A stretch of 64,000 nucleotides of DNA from Stutzerimonas stutzeri KOS6 (GTDB lineage: Bacteria > Pseudomonadota > Gammaproteobacteria > Pseudomonadales > Pseudomonadaceae), in contig NZ_KK020678.1 of assembly GCF_000307775.2 (NCBI RefSeq), positions 1-64,000 on the forward strand, written 5' to 3'. Below, one piece after another: positions 36,064 through 45,704 of this stretch (its first letter is position 1; the number at the start of each line of letters is the position of its first letter). The notes under the pieces are model-generated. The model saw only the letters and a list, made by a program, of their open reading frames with translations. It was not told the DNA's origin and searched no databases. Both the position numbers and the translations under genes were made by a program.

Positions 36064-37011
36064 ATGGATCGTCCTCAGTTTCGTGCGTACTTCCTGCACC
36101 CGCGCTTCTGGCTGCTCTGGCTGGGGCTGGGCATGCTCTGGTTGCTGGTCCGGTTGCCCTATCCACTTTTGCTGAAACTGGGGCGTGCTCTTGGCGCGCT
36201 GATGTTCCGCTTCGCCGGTTCGCGGCGCTACATCGCACGGCGCAACCTGGAGTTGTGCTTCCCCGAGCTCGGTCTGGAGCAGCGCGAGCGTCTGCTGCAC
36301 GAGAACTTCGCCTCCAACGGCATCGCCTTCTTCGAAATGGCGATGAGCTGGTGGTGGCCACAGGCACGCCTGCAGCGGCTTGCCCATATCGAGGGGCTCG
36401 AGCACCTGCAGCAGGCCCAGGCAGCGGGCAAGGGTGTGATTCTGATGGCGCTGCATTTCACTACGCTGGAAATCGGTGCCGCGCTGCTTGGCCAACGTCA
36501 CACCATCGACGGCATGTATCGCGAGCACAAGAATCCGCTGTTCGACTTCGTTCAGCGTCGCGGGCGCGAGCGGCACAATCGCGATGCGACCGCCATCGAG
36601 CGCGAGGATGTACGGGCGATGCTCAAGGTGCTGCGCGCTGGTCGCGCCATCTGGTATGCCCCGGATCAGGATTATGGCCGCAAGCAGAGTCTGTTCGTGC
36701 CGTTGTTCGGCATCCAGGCGGCGACCGTCACCGCTACCACCAAGTTCGCCCGGCTGGGCCGGGCGCTGGTGGTTCCCTTTACTCAGGAGCGTCTGGCCGA
36801 CGGTTCGGGGTATCGCCTGGTGATTCATCCGCCGCTTCAGGGCTTTCCCGGTGAAAGCGAGGAGGCGGATTGCCTGCGGATCAACCAGTGGATCGAGGAT
36901 GCGGTCAGTGCGTTGCCGGCGCAGTACCTCTGGGCGCATCGGCGCTTCAAGACCAGGCCGGCAGGGGAGCCTGGTCTTTACCAGAAGGGCGGCAAGCGCC
37001 CGGCAGTATAG
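36064..37011 (+). CDS. lpxL: Lipid A biosynthesis acyltransferase (LpxL/HtrB family)
   Basis: Inner-membrane late acyltransferase that adds a secondary acyl chain to Kdo2-lipid A or a related precursor. It has 315 residues from ATG 36064 (MDRPQFRAYF); the upstream open frame (to 35926) lacks homology-like sequence. A transmembrane helix lies at about 15-35, and the catalytic HX4E motif is HFTTLE (His131, Glu136). The ribosome site is weak. It is divergent from minC, as in other pseudomonads. Confidence 0.92.
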   Translation: MDRPQFRAYFLHPRFWLLWLGLGMLWLLVRLPYPLLLKLGRALGALMFRFAGSRRYIARRNLELCFPELGLEQRERLLHENFASNGIAFFEMAMSWWWPQARLQRLAHIEGLEHLQQAQAAGKGVILMALHFTTLEIGAALLGQRHTIDGMYREHKNPLFDFVQRRGRERHNRDATAIEREDVRAMLKVLRAGRAIWYAPDQDYGRKQSLFVPLFGIQAATVTATTKFARLGRALVVPFTQERLADGSGYRLVIHPPLQGFPGESEEADCLRINQWIEDAVSALPAQYLWAHRRFKTRPAGEPGLYQKGGKRPAV

Positions 37012-37014
37012 GTC

Positions 37015-37036
37015 GTAGGGTGGGCTTCAGCCCACC
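37015..37036. repeat. Short palindromic REP-like element
   Basis: GGTGGGCT-TC-AGCCCACC forms a perfect 8-bp hairpin preceded by GTAGG, a sequence type common between Pseudomonas genes. It sits between the convergent lpxL and pirin genes and may act as a weak terminator. Confidence 0.6.
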
Positions 37037-37096
37037 ATTGCGCAGCGCGGTTTCTCTGGCGGGGCGAAGCCCAGCCTGCCGGTGAACGCCACCGGC

Positions 37097-37939
37097 TCAA
37101 GCCAAGGTTCCCTCGCGAAAATCGCGCAATGCCTGCTCGATTTCCTCGCGGCTGTTCATCACGAACGGGCCGTATTGCACGATCGGCTCGCCCAGCGGCC
37201 TGCCCGCGAGCAGCATCACTCGTGCGCCGCGCTCGCTGTGCAACGGTGCATCGCCATGTTCGGACAGGCGCGCCAGCTGGCCTTTGCCTACCTGCTGCCC
37301 ATTGACCCGCAACGCCCCTTCATAGACGTAAAGCAACAGCCGGTGACCATCCGGGATTCGTGGCGAGAGGCTGCTACCGGCAGGCAGTCGCAGATCGAAC
37401 AGGTAGGGTTCGGTATCCGGTCGCTGCACGATTCCGTGCTGCTCGACGTCGCCGGCCTTCAGCGTCCCGGCGATGACTTTGGCCTGTACGCCGCCCGGAA
37501 GATCCAGCTGCGGGGTCTCGGCGGGGGCGAAATCGCGGTAGTTCGGATCGCCGAGTTTGGCGTGGGAGGGCAGGTTCAGCCATAGCTGGAAGCCGCGCAT
37601 GGCGCCTTCCTGCTGTTCCGGCATTTCACTGTGGATGACGCCGCGCGCCGCAGTCATCCACTGCACCCCACCACTTTGCAGCAGCCCCACGTTACCCATG
37701 TGGTCCTCGTGGCGCATGCGCCCTTCGAGCATGTAGGTGATGGTTTCGAAGCCGCGGTGCGGGTGTGGCGGGAAGCCGGCGATGTACTCGTCAGGATCGT
37801 CCGAGCCGAACTCGTCGAGCATCAGGAACGGATCGAAGCGCTCCGCGGCGGCACCGCCGAATACCCGGGTCAGGCGGACGCCGGCGCCATCGGAGGTGGG
37901 ACGGCCGCTGGTGATGGAAAGGATTTCACGCTGGGACAT
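37097..37939 (-). CDS. Pirin-family protein
   Basis: Bicupin protein of 280 residues. The N-terminal cupin carries the pirin signature FPPHPHRGFETITYMLEG with the metal-binding His pair, and a third His is in the ARGVIHSEMP segment. Bacterial pirins include quercetin dioxygenases and redox regulators, so the activity cannot be fixed. It is monocistronic, and ATG 37939 is followed by MSQREILS. Confidence 0.9.
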   Translation of the reverse strand: MSQREILSITSGRPTSDGAGVRLTRVFGGAAAERFDPFLMLDEFGSDDPDEYIAGFPPHPHRGFETITYMLEGRMRHEDHMGNVGLLQSGGVQWMTAARGVIHSEMPEQQEGAMRGFQLWLNLPSHAKLGDPNYRDFAPAETPQLDLPGGVQAKVIAGTLKAGDVEQHGIVQRPDTEPYLFDLRLPAGSSLSPRIPDGHRLLLYVYEGALRVNGQQVGKGQLARLSEHGDAPLHSERGARVMLLAGRPLGEPIVQYGPFVMNSREEIEQALRDFREGTLA

Positions 37940-38033
37940 GATCGAATGCCTCTCGGTTTGAATGCGCCAAGCATATGCAGCCGACTTCGATCAATGGTTG
38001 CGTAATATCGCTCTAACCGATCGGTAGATTGGA

Positions 38034-38801
38034 TTATTCATCCACCAGCAGATCCCGTGCACGGCTGTAGACGTAGCGCACCTTCTCGTATTCGAAAGGC
38101 GAATTGAGTTGCCCGTAGCGGAAGCTCGTGACGTGGCGGGCATTGATGGCGCGTAGCGCAGTCAGGCTCAACTCGCCCCCCGTGGTTTCGGAATACTGCA
38201 GAAACTCGACTTGCCGCTCGACGGCGAAGTCGGCCGCGCGTCCGCTCGCATCGCGCAGGTTCGACGGGCCCAGTGCCGGGAGAATCAGGTAGGGTCCACG
38301 GGGAATGCCCCAATAGCCGAGCGTCTGACCGAAATCCTCGCTCTGGCGCGGCAGGCCCATGCGGGTTGCCGGGTCCCAGAGACCGCCAATGCCGAGGATG
38401 CTGTTGAACAGAAAGCGCGCCGTGGCGTTCGCGGCGCGTTGGCCCTTGAGCTGGGCAAGGCTGTTGAACAGCGTGGGCACTTCGCCCAGGTTGCTGAAGA
38501 AATTGCTCACCCCGCTGCGTACAGGCTGTGGCGTGACGTAGCGGTAGCCGCGCACCACCGGCAGCATGACCCACTGATCCAGACGGTAGTTGAAGTGGTA
38601 GATGCGTCGGTTGACCGACTCGAACGGGTCGTACACGTCCAGTGCCTGAAAGGTGGCGCGCTCGAATTCGCGCTGATCGAGCCCCGGGTTGAATTCCAGG
38701 TTGCGTAGCGGATGGGTGAAACCATCCTCATCGACCGCCGGCGTTTCGGCGAGGGCCATGCCACTGGCCAGGAGCAACGGCAGCAGCATGCGTTTAGCCA
38801 C
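38034..38801 (-). CDS. MlaA/VacJ-like protein without lipobox
   Basis: Protein of 255 residues with the MlaA family core (DPFESVNRRIYHFNYRLDQWVMLPVVRGYR; RFLFNSILGIGGLWD). MlaA removes misplaced phospholipids from the outer leaflet. GTG 38801, about 7 bases after GGAG, gives a signal peptide ending in ALA, but no lipobox cysteine, unlike typical MlaA lipoproteins. The start overlaps the stop of the upstream alpha/beta hydrolase gene by 8 bases, so the two are coupled. It is probably a paralogue rather than the main MlaA. Confidence 0.87.
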   Translation of the reverse strand: MAKRMLLPLLLASGMALAETPAVDEDGFTHPLRNLEFNPGLDQREFERATFQALDVYDPFESVNRRIYHFNYRLDQWVMLPVVRGYRYVTPQPVRSGVSNFFSNLGEVPTLFNSLAQLKGQRAANATARFLFNSILGIGGLWDPATRMGLPRQSEDFGQTLGYWGIPRGPYLILPALGPSNLRDASGRAADFAVERQVEFLQYSETTGGELSLTALRAINARHVTSFRYGQLNSPFEYEKVRYVYSRARDLLVDE

Positions 38802-40095
38802 GGAAGAACTCCAGGATGTGTCGTGCGTTGACGTGGTAGCTGAGGTTGCCACAGTGGCCGCCTCGCGGATAAAGGGTCAGGCGCTCACCGAAGGTGCGGC
38901 GCAGGAAACCGATGTCGCCCGGGCCGAGGATAAGGTCATCGGCGTTGTGCATGACGGCGATCTTCGGGCTTTGGCGCAGATAGTCCTCGAGTGCGTACAG
39001 GCTGACCTGCTGGATCAGTTGGGTCAGGCTGCCGCCGTCGTACTGGGCGCGCCACATCGGAATCACCTGTTCGGTGATGTAGCAGTCGAAGCTGCACAGC
39101 AGCGCGCGCTTGAAGAAAGGCTCCAGACGGGTGCCTTCGTTGATCGGATACTCGGGCGGCGTGATCAGCCCGCGACGGTTGATCAGGTCGGAGGTGAAGG
39201 TGATGTCGGCGGCGGAAAAGCGGAACACCGAGCCGATGAGCATCGCCATCTGCTCGTCGCTGAGCTTCAGGTTCGATTGCTGGAAGTCGTAGAGCACGGC
39301 CTCGTCGAGGTCGATATAACCCTTCTGACGGTAATAGCGCGTGAGCTTTTCCAGAATCACCTCGTAGAAGGTGGTGTGGTTGTCGATGCCTTCGACGCGG
39401 GTCTGCACCAGTTTGTCCAGGTTGCGGACCGAGGTGTACAGATTGACCGGAGGGTTCAACAGCAGGACGCGCTCGAAGTTGAAGCTGCGGCGTGTTTCGT
39501 CCAGTTGGCTGACAAATGCCGCATGCAATGCGCCGAGGCTGTAGCCGGTGAGGTGGAATTGCGTGACGGGCAGCTTGTGGTGCTGCGCGCGAACGGCCTG
39601 CATGACGCGATACAGGTCCTTGGCGTCGTCGCTGCTGATCCCTGGTGTCGCATAGCGTGAGGCGGCGGACATGAAGTCGTAGCTGGTCGGCGAAGACAGC
39701 TGCACCACATGGTAGCCGGCACCGTAGAACAGGCGCTTCAGGGCTTCGGTCTTGCCGGCCGAGTAGCGTGCGCCAGTACCGGAAATGATGAAGATCAGTG
39801 GGGCCGGGCCGTCCTGGCGGGCGAGCCGGTAACGCAGGGTTTTGACCGGCCAGAAGTTGTCCGGCAGGGTGAATTCTCGCTCGGGACGCAGGCGCAGGTC
39901 GTAGTCGGCCTGATCGATGTCGTCGTCGCTCGGCACCACGGCACGAAGCTCGACCGGTGTACTGGCAATAGTGGCCTCGAACGGATTGGTCAGCGGGTAG
40001 CCGTATTCCTCGGCACTCAGGTCGGCGGCATGGACCGGCGCAACGACCAGGGCGAGCAGGGCGAGCAGGGCGGTCAGGCGCAACAACAACTGCAT
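38794..40095 (-). CDS. Exported alpha/beta hydrolase of unknown substrate
   Basis: Protein of 433 residues from ATG 40095 (CGGAG upstream) with a signal peptide cleaved after VHA near residue 23. The alpha/beta hydrolase fold shows an IIFISGTG-like strand (PLIFIISGTGARY), the nucleophile elbow GYSLG, a probable acid in HNADDLILGPGD and a His in RGGHCGNL. It is translationally coupled to the MlaA-like gene, which suggests a lipid or envelope role. No substrate can be named. Confidence 0.82.
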   Translation of the reverse strand: MQLLLRLTALLALLALVVAPVHAADLSAEEYGYPLTNPFEATIASTPVELRAVVPSDDDIDQADYDLRLRPEREFTLPDNFWPVKTLRYRLARQDGPAPLIFIISGTGARYSAGKTEALKRLFYGAGYHVVQLSSPTSYDFMSAASRYATPGISSDDAKDLYRVMQAVRAQHHKLPVTQFHLTGYSLGALHAAFVSQLDETRRSFNFERVLLLNPPVNLYTSVRNLDKLVQTRVEGIDNHTTFYEVILEKLTRYYRQKGYIDLDEAVLYDFQQSNLKLSDEQMAMLIGSVFRFSAADITFTSDLINRRGLITPPEYPINEGTRLEPFFKRALLCSFDCYITEQVIPMWRAQYDGGSLTQLIQQVSLYALEDYLRQSPKIAVMHNADDLILGPGDIGFLRRTFGERLTLYPRGGHCGNLSYHVNARHILEFFRG

Positions 40096-40494
40096 GGTGG
40101 GTCTCCGTTGACAGGCCATGCGTGGCCTGTGGCGAGGCAGTCACGGGCATCCCGAGCTACCTGTTCCAATCAGAACTGCATCGGCTGCACAGTGCAAGCC
40201 GACATCACTATGGCAGCTTCGCGTGCAATTCGATCCCTGCGACAACCGAAGCGGGCCGCAGCGATCGCCAGGGCAGAACAATGTTCGTGATCAATCATGA
40301 GGAGGTGCGACATAGCGTCACACTATTGCCGCCCCAGAACTGCGGAAGGTTCGATTTTTAGTGGCCTGAAGGCTCTACGACGGGCCTTTTGGGAAGCCGC
40401 AGTCATACCAAAGTCGGGTGGAAATCGGTTCGGTCGCGCCTAAAGTAGCCGCCCTGCTCCCATCAGGGGGTAGTGACCGTGGAGACCGATTCGA
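40096..40494. other. 399-base divergent spacer before yjcH-actP
   Basis: No credible gene was seen. It should hold the promoters of the hydrolase unit (minus) and of yjcH-actP (plus). I found no clear sigma-54 element and only a poor hairpin near 40361-40390. Acetate permease units in pseudomonads are controlled by a two-component system, but its binding site was not recognised. Confidence 0.4.
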
Positions 40495-40809
40495 ATGCAC
40501 AACGAAAATATTTATCGGCAGATTCATGCCAATCCGCGATTCCAGGAGCTGGTTGCCAAGCGCGGGCGATTCGCCTGGTTGCTGTCGGCCATCATGCTTG
40601 GCGCCTATCTGGCATTCATTCTGCTGATCGCCTTCGAACCGCAGGTTCTCGGCATTCCGCTTTCAGCCAATACCGTTACCACCTGGGGCATCCCGGTGGG
40701 CGTTGGTGTGATCTTCATGGCCTTCATCCTGACCGGTGTCTATGTGCAGCGTGCCAATGGTGAGTTCGATCGCATCAACCAGGAAATCCTCAACGAGGCA
40801 CAGAAATAA
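40495..40809 (+). CDS. yjcH: DUF485 small membrane protein (YjcH)
   Basis: Protein of 104 residues with two transmembrane helices (about 27-47 and 60-80) and the DUF485 pattern [20 protein letters not shown]. It is always found just before actP and probably helps or stabilises the permease. Its stop overlaps the actP start (ATAATGA arrangement), so they are coupled. The ribosome site is weak and distant. Confidence 0.92.
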   Translation: MHNENIYRQIHANPRFQELVAKRGRFAWLLSAIMLGAYLAFILLIAFEPQVLGIPLSANTVTTWGIPVGVGVIFMAFILTGVYVQRANGEFDRINQEILNEAQK

Positions 40810-42491
40810 TGATCTTGCGTCTCCTGATGACTGCCATGCTGTTGGCAGTCTCGCCTGCACTGCTCGCCGATGCCATCACCGGTGAAGTCCAGAAACAGGC
40901 CACCAACTACACCGCCATCATCATGTTCGTGGTGTTCATCGTCTTCACCATGGGCATCACCAAGTGGGCGGCCAAGCGCAACACCTCCACGGCTGATTAC
41001 TACACCGCGGGCGGCAGCATCACCGGCTTTCAGAACGGCCTAGCGATCGCCGGTGACTTCATGTCGGCGGCATCCTTCCTGGGCATTTCCGCGCTGGTCT
41101 ACACCAGCGGCTACGACGGCCTGGTCTACACCAGCGGCTACGACGGCCTGATCTACTCCATCGGCTTCCTCGTCGGCTGGCCGATCATCCTCTTCCTGAT
41201 GGCCGAGCGCCTGCGCAACCTGGGCAAGTTCACCTTCTCCGACGTGGCCTCCTACCGCCTGGGCCAGACCCAGATCCGCCTGCTCTCGGCCTTCGGTTCG
41301 CTGATCGTGGTGGCCTTCTACCTGATCGCGCAGATGGTCGGTGCCGGCAAGCTGATCCAGCTGCTGTTCGGCCTGGACTACTACGTGGCCGTGGTGCTGG
41401 TCGGTGTGCTGATGGTCATGTACGTGCTGTTCGGCGGCATGCTGGCGACCACCTGGGTACAGATCATCAAGGCGGTGCTGCTGCTCTCCGGTGCCAGCTT
41501 CATGGCCATCATGGTGATGAAAAGCGTCGGCTTCGACTTTGGCAGCCTGTTCGCCGAAGCGGTGAAGATCCACGAGAAGGGCGCGCAGATCATGAGCCCG
41601 GGCGGCCTGGTTTCCGACCCGATCTCGGCGATTTCGCTGGGCCTGGCGCTGATGTTCGGTACCGCTGGCCTGCCGCACATTCTGATGCGCTTCTTCACCG
41701 TCTCCGACGCCAAGGAAGCGCGCAAGAGCGTGTTCTACGCCACCGGCTTCATCGGCTACTTCTACATCCTGACCTTCATCATCGGCTTCGGCGCGATCCT
41801 GCTGGTCAGCACCAACCCGGACTTCAAGGACGTGACCGGCGCCGTGGTCGGCGGCACCAACATGGTCGCCATCCACCTGGCCAGCGCAGTCGGCGGCAAC
41901 CTGTTCCTCGGTTTCATCTCTGCAGTTGCGTTCGCCACCATTCTCGCCGTCGTGGCGGGGCTGACCCTGGCCGGTGCGTCGGCGGTTTCCCATGACCTGT
42001 ACGCCTGCGTCATCAAGCAGGGCAAGGCGCGGGAAGAAGACGAGATGCGCGTGACCAAGTTGACCACGCTGACCCTGGGTGTCGTGGCGATCCTGCTCGG
42101 CATCATCTTCGAGAAGCAGAACATCGCATTCATGGTCGGCCTGGCGTTCTCCATCGCCGCCAGCTGCAACTTCCCGGTGCTGTTCCTTTCCATGTACTGG
42201 AAGGGCCTGAGCACCCGTGGCGCACTATTCGGCGGCTCGCTGGGGCTGTTCACCGCGCTGCTGCTGACCATCATCAGCCCGACCGTATGGGTCGACGTAT
42301 TCGGCTATGCCGAGGCGATCTTCCCCTACAAGTACCCGGCGCTGTTCTCGATGGCTGTTGCCTTCGCCGGCATCTGGTTCTTCTCGGTCACCGACAAGTC
42401 CAAGCGTGCGGGTGAAGAGCGCGAGCGCTTCTTCGCCCAGTTCGTCCGCTCGCAGACCGGCCTGGGTGCCACCGGCGCCGTCGCTCACTGA
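40809..42491 (+). CDS. actP: Cation/acetate symporter ActP, with internal 9-residue duplication
   Basis: Sodium:solute symporter family permease for acetate and related short acids. It has a signal-like first helix followed by about 13 membrane helices. The length of 560 is 9 more than expected for this group. The surplus is an exact in-frame duplication: residues 96-104 and 105-113 are both LVYTSGYDG, encoded by two identical 27-base units. The segment lies near the second transmembrane helix ([12 protein letters not shown]...[11 protein letters not shown]). All other family features look intact. Confidence 0.94.
   Translation: MILRLLMTAMLLAVSPALLADAITGEVQKQATNYTAIIMFVVFIVFTMGITKWAAKRNTSTADYYTAGGSITGFQNGLAIAGDFMSAASFLGISALVYTSGYDGLVYTSGYDGLIYSIGFLVGWPIILFLMAERLRNLGKFTFSDVASYRLGQTQIRLLSAFGSLIVVAFYLIAQMVGAGKLIQLLFGLDYYVAVVLVGVLMVMYVLFGGMLATTWVQIIKAVLLLSGASFMAIMVMKSVGFDFGSLFAEAVKIHEKGAQIMSPGGLVSDPISAISLGLALMFGTAGLPHILMRFFTVSDAKEARKSVFYATGFIGYFYILTFIIGFGAILLVSTNPDFKDVTGAVVGGTNMVAIHLASAVGGNLFLGFISAVAFATILAVVAGLTLAGASAVSHDLYACVIKQGKAREEDEMRVTKLTTLTLGVVAILLGIIFEKQNIAFMVGLAFSIAASCNFPVLFLSMYWKGLSTRGALFGGSLGLFTALLLTIISPTVWVDVFGYAEAIFPYKYPALFSMAVAFAGIWFFSVTDKSKRAGEERERFFAQFVRSQTGLGATGAVAH
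41094..41147 (+). repeat. Exact 27-bp tandem duplication inside actP
   Basis: Units 41094-41120 and 41121-41147 are identical base for base and keep the frame, adding LVYTSGYDG once more. Confidence 0.97.
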
Positions 42492-42510
42492 CGATCGCTG
42501 GCGGCATGCG

Positions 42511-42537
42511 AAAGGGCAGCCCGAGGGCTGCCCTTTT
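42511..42537 (+). terminator. Rho-independent terminator after actP
   Basis: AAAGGGCAGCCC-GAG-GGCTGCCCTTT hairpin ending in TTTT, 20 bases after the actP stop. Confidence 0.88.
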
Positions 42538-42751
42538 CATGCATAGGCAAACAGCCTTCGGTTGGGTAGGGCGCACCCTTGGGGGCGAAACGACGAAGCC
42601 CAACACGTTCGGTCATCCCTGTTGAGCTTCACCACTCGGCCGATACATCGCGGGTTGACGCTGCCATTCATCACCCTGATGGATGCCGGCCCGTGCCAGG
42701 GCATTCGCTAGACTCGCTGCCACTACCGAACCAAAAGAAGGCAGCAGAACA

Positions 42752-43561
42752 ATGCACAACCGCATGATGATCACAGGTGCTGGTTCCGGTCTCGGGCGCG
42801 AGATTGCGTTGCGCTGGGCGCGTGATGGCTGGCAGTTGGCGCTCTCCGATGTCAACGAGAGTGGACTGGCCGAAACCCTGAAACTCGTCCGCGAGGCCGG
42901 CGGGGACGGCTTTACCATGCGCTGCGACGTGCGCGACTACAGCCAGCTGGTCGCCTTCGCCCAGGCCTGCGACGAGAAGCTTGGCGGTATCGACATCGTG
43001 GTCAATAACGCTGGTGTGGCGTCCGGCGGCTTCTTCGACGAACTGTCGCTGGAGGACTGGGACTGGCAGATCGCGATCAACCTGATGGGCGTGGTCAAGG
43101 GCTGCAAGGCATTCCTGCCGCTGGTGCAGCAGAGCAAGGGCAAGATCATCAACATCGCCTCCATGGCGGCACTGATGCAGGCGCCCGGCATGAGCAACTA
43201 CAACGTCGCCAAGGCCGGCGTGGTAGCGCTTTCGGAAAGCCTGCTGGTCGAGTTGCGCGAGGCGGAAGTCGGCGTGCATGTGGTCTGCCCATCGTTCTTC
43301 CAGACCAACCTGCTGGATTCCTATCGTGGCCCGACGCCGAACATGAAGGCGCAGATCGGCAAGCTGCTGGAGGCCTCGCCGATTACTGCGGCGGACATCG
43401 CCGACTACATCCACCAGCGGGTCGCCAAGGGCGAGTTCATGATCCTGCCGCACGATGAGGGCCGCATGGCCTGGAAGGTCAAGCAACAGAACCCGCAGCT
43501 CATCTACGACGAGATGGCCTCGCTGGCGGAGAAGAAGCGCAGCAAGAGCAAGGGGTTGTAG
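42752..43561 (+). CDS. Short-chain dehydrogenase/reductase (SDR)
   Basis: NAD(P)-dependent oxidoreductase of 269 residues. The cofactor motif is TGAGSGLG (about 8-15), and NNAG is at about 86-89. The catalytic Ser is in NIASMAAL, with the YxxxK pair in YNVAK. ATG 42752 follows AGAAGG; the open frame extends 69 bases upstream without support. The basic Lys/Arg-rich C-terminus is unusual but common among these homologues. The substrate is unknown. Confidence 0.9.
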   Translation: MHNRMMITGAGSGLGREIALRWARDGWQLALSDVNESGLAETLKLVREAGGDGFTMRCDVRDYSQLVAFAQACDEKLGGIDIVVNNAGVASGGFFDELSLEDWDWQIAINLMGVVKGCKAFLPLVQQSKGKIINIASMAALMQAPGMSNYNVAKAGVVALSESLLVELREAEVGVHVVCPSFFQTNLLDSYRGPTPNMKAQIGKLLEASPITAADIADYIHQRVAKGEFMILPHDEGRMAWKVKQQNPQLIYDEMASLAEKKRSKSKGL

Positions 43562-43682
43562 CCGCGGCTCGTGGCGTTTGGTCGGCGGCGGCGTGTTTGC
43601 CGCCTGGCCTGAACAAGTCCTCTGGTTGCCTGATGGCGGAGTGGGGAGTAGGGTTGCCTGTCCGGCTTCGTAACCCCATGGA

Positions 43683-44840
43683 TTGCTTGTGAATTTCCCC
43701 TCTCGTGGACTGCTGATGCTGGCGCTGGTGCTGGCTGCGATCAACCTGCGTCCTGGCATCACGTCCTTTGCTCCGCTGATCGAACGTATCGCCGACGAGC
43801 TTTCGCTCTCCCGCGGGCTTATCAGCCTGACTACCGCGCTGCCGGTGCTGCTGATGGGCTTGCTGGCGCCGCTGGCACCGCGCCTGGCGGTGCGCTTCGG
43901 GCTGGAGCGCAGCATCGCGCTCTGCCTCGGGTTGATCGGCGTTGCGCTGCTGTTGCGATTGTTCGGCCACAATCCGCTCCTGCTGATCCTTACCGCAGGG
44001 CTGGTCGGTGCCGGGATCGCAGTGGCGGGGCCGCTGCTGTCGGGCTTCATCAAACGCTACTTTCTCGAGCGCATGGGCCAGACCGCGGCCTGGTACTCGC
44101 TGAGCATGGCGATCGGCGGCACCCTCGGAGTAGTGTTGACGGCGCCCGCCGCCGAGCTGCTGAATCAACAGTGGACCCAAGGCTTGGCTATCTGGGCGTT
44201 GCCAGCGGTGCTGGCATTGGTGATCTGGTTGCGTTTGCCGAATCAGCCGGAAGCCGCGAGTGACGGTCGTGCTGGCCTGCCCTGGAAGGAGCCGCGCGCC
44301 TGGCTGATCAGCTTTTATTTCGCGCTGCAGGCCGGGCTGTTCTATGCCCTGGCCACCTGGTTGGTGGCGCGTTATCACGAGGCCGGCTACAGCCTGCTGC
44401 GTAGCAATACCTTCTTCAGCGGCTTCATGCTCATCGGCCTGCCGAGCGCGTTCGCCATGCCCTGGCTTGCCCAGCGCCTGGGCAGGCGCCATCTGCTGAT
44501 GAGCGCTTGCGGCGTGCTGGCCACGCTGTGCCTGGCGCTGATCGCCCTGCGGCCGGGCTGGCAACCATTGCTGGTATGCATGCTGCTCGGTGTCGCCTTG
44601 AACGGCACGTTTTCGTTGTCGCTGGTCTTGCCGATGTACGAGGCGAGCACACCGCTGGCGGTCAGCCGGCTGACCGCGATGATGCTCTGCACCGGTTACT
44701 GCCTGGCCTGCCTGACTCCGGTGCTGGCCGGGCTCGGTCGCGACCTGGCCGGCGACTATCGTGTGCCGTTCCTGGTGCTGACGGGCATGGCGGCAGGCAT
44801 GGCGCTACTGGCGTTACGGTTGCGGCCCACTGGTAGCTGA
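43683..44840 (+). CDS. CynX/NimT-family MFS transporter
   Basis: Membrane protein of about 385 residues with 12 predicted helices. The N-terminal LAAINLRPGITSFAPLIERI is the hallmark of the CynX (cyanate/nitroimidazole transport) subfamily. The start is uncertain: TTG 43683 and GTG 43689 are both possible, and neither has a strong ribosome site. The substrate cannot be inferred. Confidence 0.87.
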   Translation: MLVNFPSRGLLMLALVLAAINLRPGITSFAPLIERIADELSLSRGLISLTTALPVLLMGLLAPLAPRLAVRFGLERSIALCLGLIGVALLLRLFGHNPLLLILTAGLVGAGIAVAGPLLSGFIKRYFLERMGQTAAWYSLSMAIGGTLGVVLTAPAAELLNQQWTQGLAIWALPAVLALVIWLRLPNQPEAASDGRAGLPWKEPRAWLISFYFALQAGLFYALATWLVARYHEAGYSLLRSNTFFSGFMLIGLPSAFAMPWLAQRLGRRHLLMSACGVLATLCLALIALRPGWQPLLVCMLLGVALNGTFSLSLVLPMYEASTPLAVSRLTAMMLCTGYCLACLTPVLAGLGRDLAGDYRVPFLVLTGMAAGMALLALRLRPTGS

Positions 44841-44952
44841 AACCGTTGAGCGCTGTGGCCCGTGTCACCTCTTGCCACGCCGCGGATGACCCGCTCGCTG
44901 TGCTGTGCTAGAAAGCTCGCCGTCGTCGTCTTCCCTGCGCCCGGAGTTCTGC

Positions 44953-45381
44953 GTGGAGTCCGAATCCATCGTTTATGGCTGCATCCGCGATTGGCCATCC
45001 TCCGACCCGGAGCAGTGTCGCCAGCGCAGGGCGAGCAATCTGGCGGCTGTGCAAGCGTTGCCCCAGGGTCAGGCCTGGCCGTTCATCGGTCGTGAAATGT
45101 TTTCCTGCTGCCGTGACGAGGAATTGGGCCTGTACCAGACCCAGGTGATCCATTTCGGCGCGAGCTACCGCGCCATCGAATACGAGTGGACGCTCTGGGT
45201 CGAGCGCTTCGAGGCGTTGCTCAAGCAGCTGTACTGGACCAGCGCCGTGGTGCATCTGGAAACCGAGCTCAACGGCACCCATACCTTTCGCTGGGAAACC
45301 GATGCGGGCAGTCACAACCCGCGCCAGAGCGACATGCGAATGCGCTGCGCCTGGGAGCGCGAGGGCGGCCTGTTCGGCTGA
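44953..45381 (+). CDS. Conserved hypothetical protein, 142 residues
   Basis: No function recognised. GTG 44953, 6 bases after CGGAG, gives MESESIVYGCIRDW; a longer frame upstream overlaps low-quality sequence. The protein is soluble, rich in Trp, Arg and Glu, with a compact alpha/beta look (FGASYRAIEYEWTLWVERFEALLKQLYWTS). There is no signal peptide or membrane helix. It converges on yheU with a 15-base gap. Confidence 0.7.
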   Translation: MESESIVYGCIRDWPSSDPEQCRQRRASNLAAVQALPQGQAWPFIGREMFSCCRDEELGLYQTQVIHFGASYRAIEYEWTLWVERFEALLKQLYWTSAVVHLETELNGTHTFRWETDAGSHNPRQSDMRMRCAWEREGGLFG

Positions 45382-45396
45382 GCCTGCCGGCCACTG

Positions 45397-45624
45397 TCAG
45401 TCGAGCCATTCGCTTGGTACGTCGCGCTTTAGCGCCAGTTGGCACTGCTGGCTGTCGACATCGAAAACGATCACCGCCTCGCCCTTGTGCAGCGCCCGCC
45501 GTACGCGCTCGACACGGGTCTGCAGGGGCGTTTCATCGCCATTGTCGGTCCCGTCGCGGGTGACGAAGTCTTCGATGAGGCGGGTCAGGGTGTCCGGTTC
45601 GAGCTGGTCGTGGGGAATGAGCAT
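45397..45624 (-). CDS. YheU-family protein (UPF0270)
   Basis: Small protein of 75 residues. MLIPHDQLEPDTLTRLIEDFVTRDGTD matches the YheU/UPF0270 family from its first residue, and the family length is about 72-80. Its function is unknown. ATG 45624 is the family start. Confidence 0.9.
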   Translation of the reverse strand: MLIPHDQLEPDTLTRLIEDFVTRDGTDNGDETPLQTRVERVRRALHKGEAVIVFDVDSQQCQLALKRDVPSEWLD

Positions 45625-45704
45625 GGCGTGTCTTTCGGATGGTTGGGGTTACATCGAAGCCGGCCCAGGTGCAATGTCGTTCAGGCAAGCACAGAGAATA
45701 CTTC

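Noticed and set aside
40122-40361. 79-codon frame before yjcH
   Set aside because: No ribosome site and no coding character; it lies in the divergent promoter spacer.
41040-41993. 317-codon minus-strand open frame
   Set aside because: It is the antisense of actP; composition dominated by Gln, Asp and His is typical of a shadow of membrane-protein codons.
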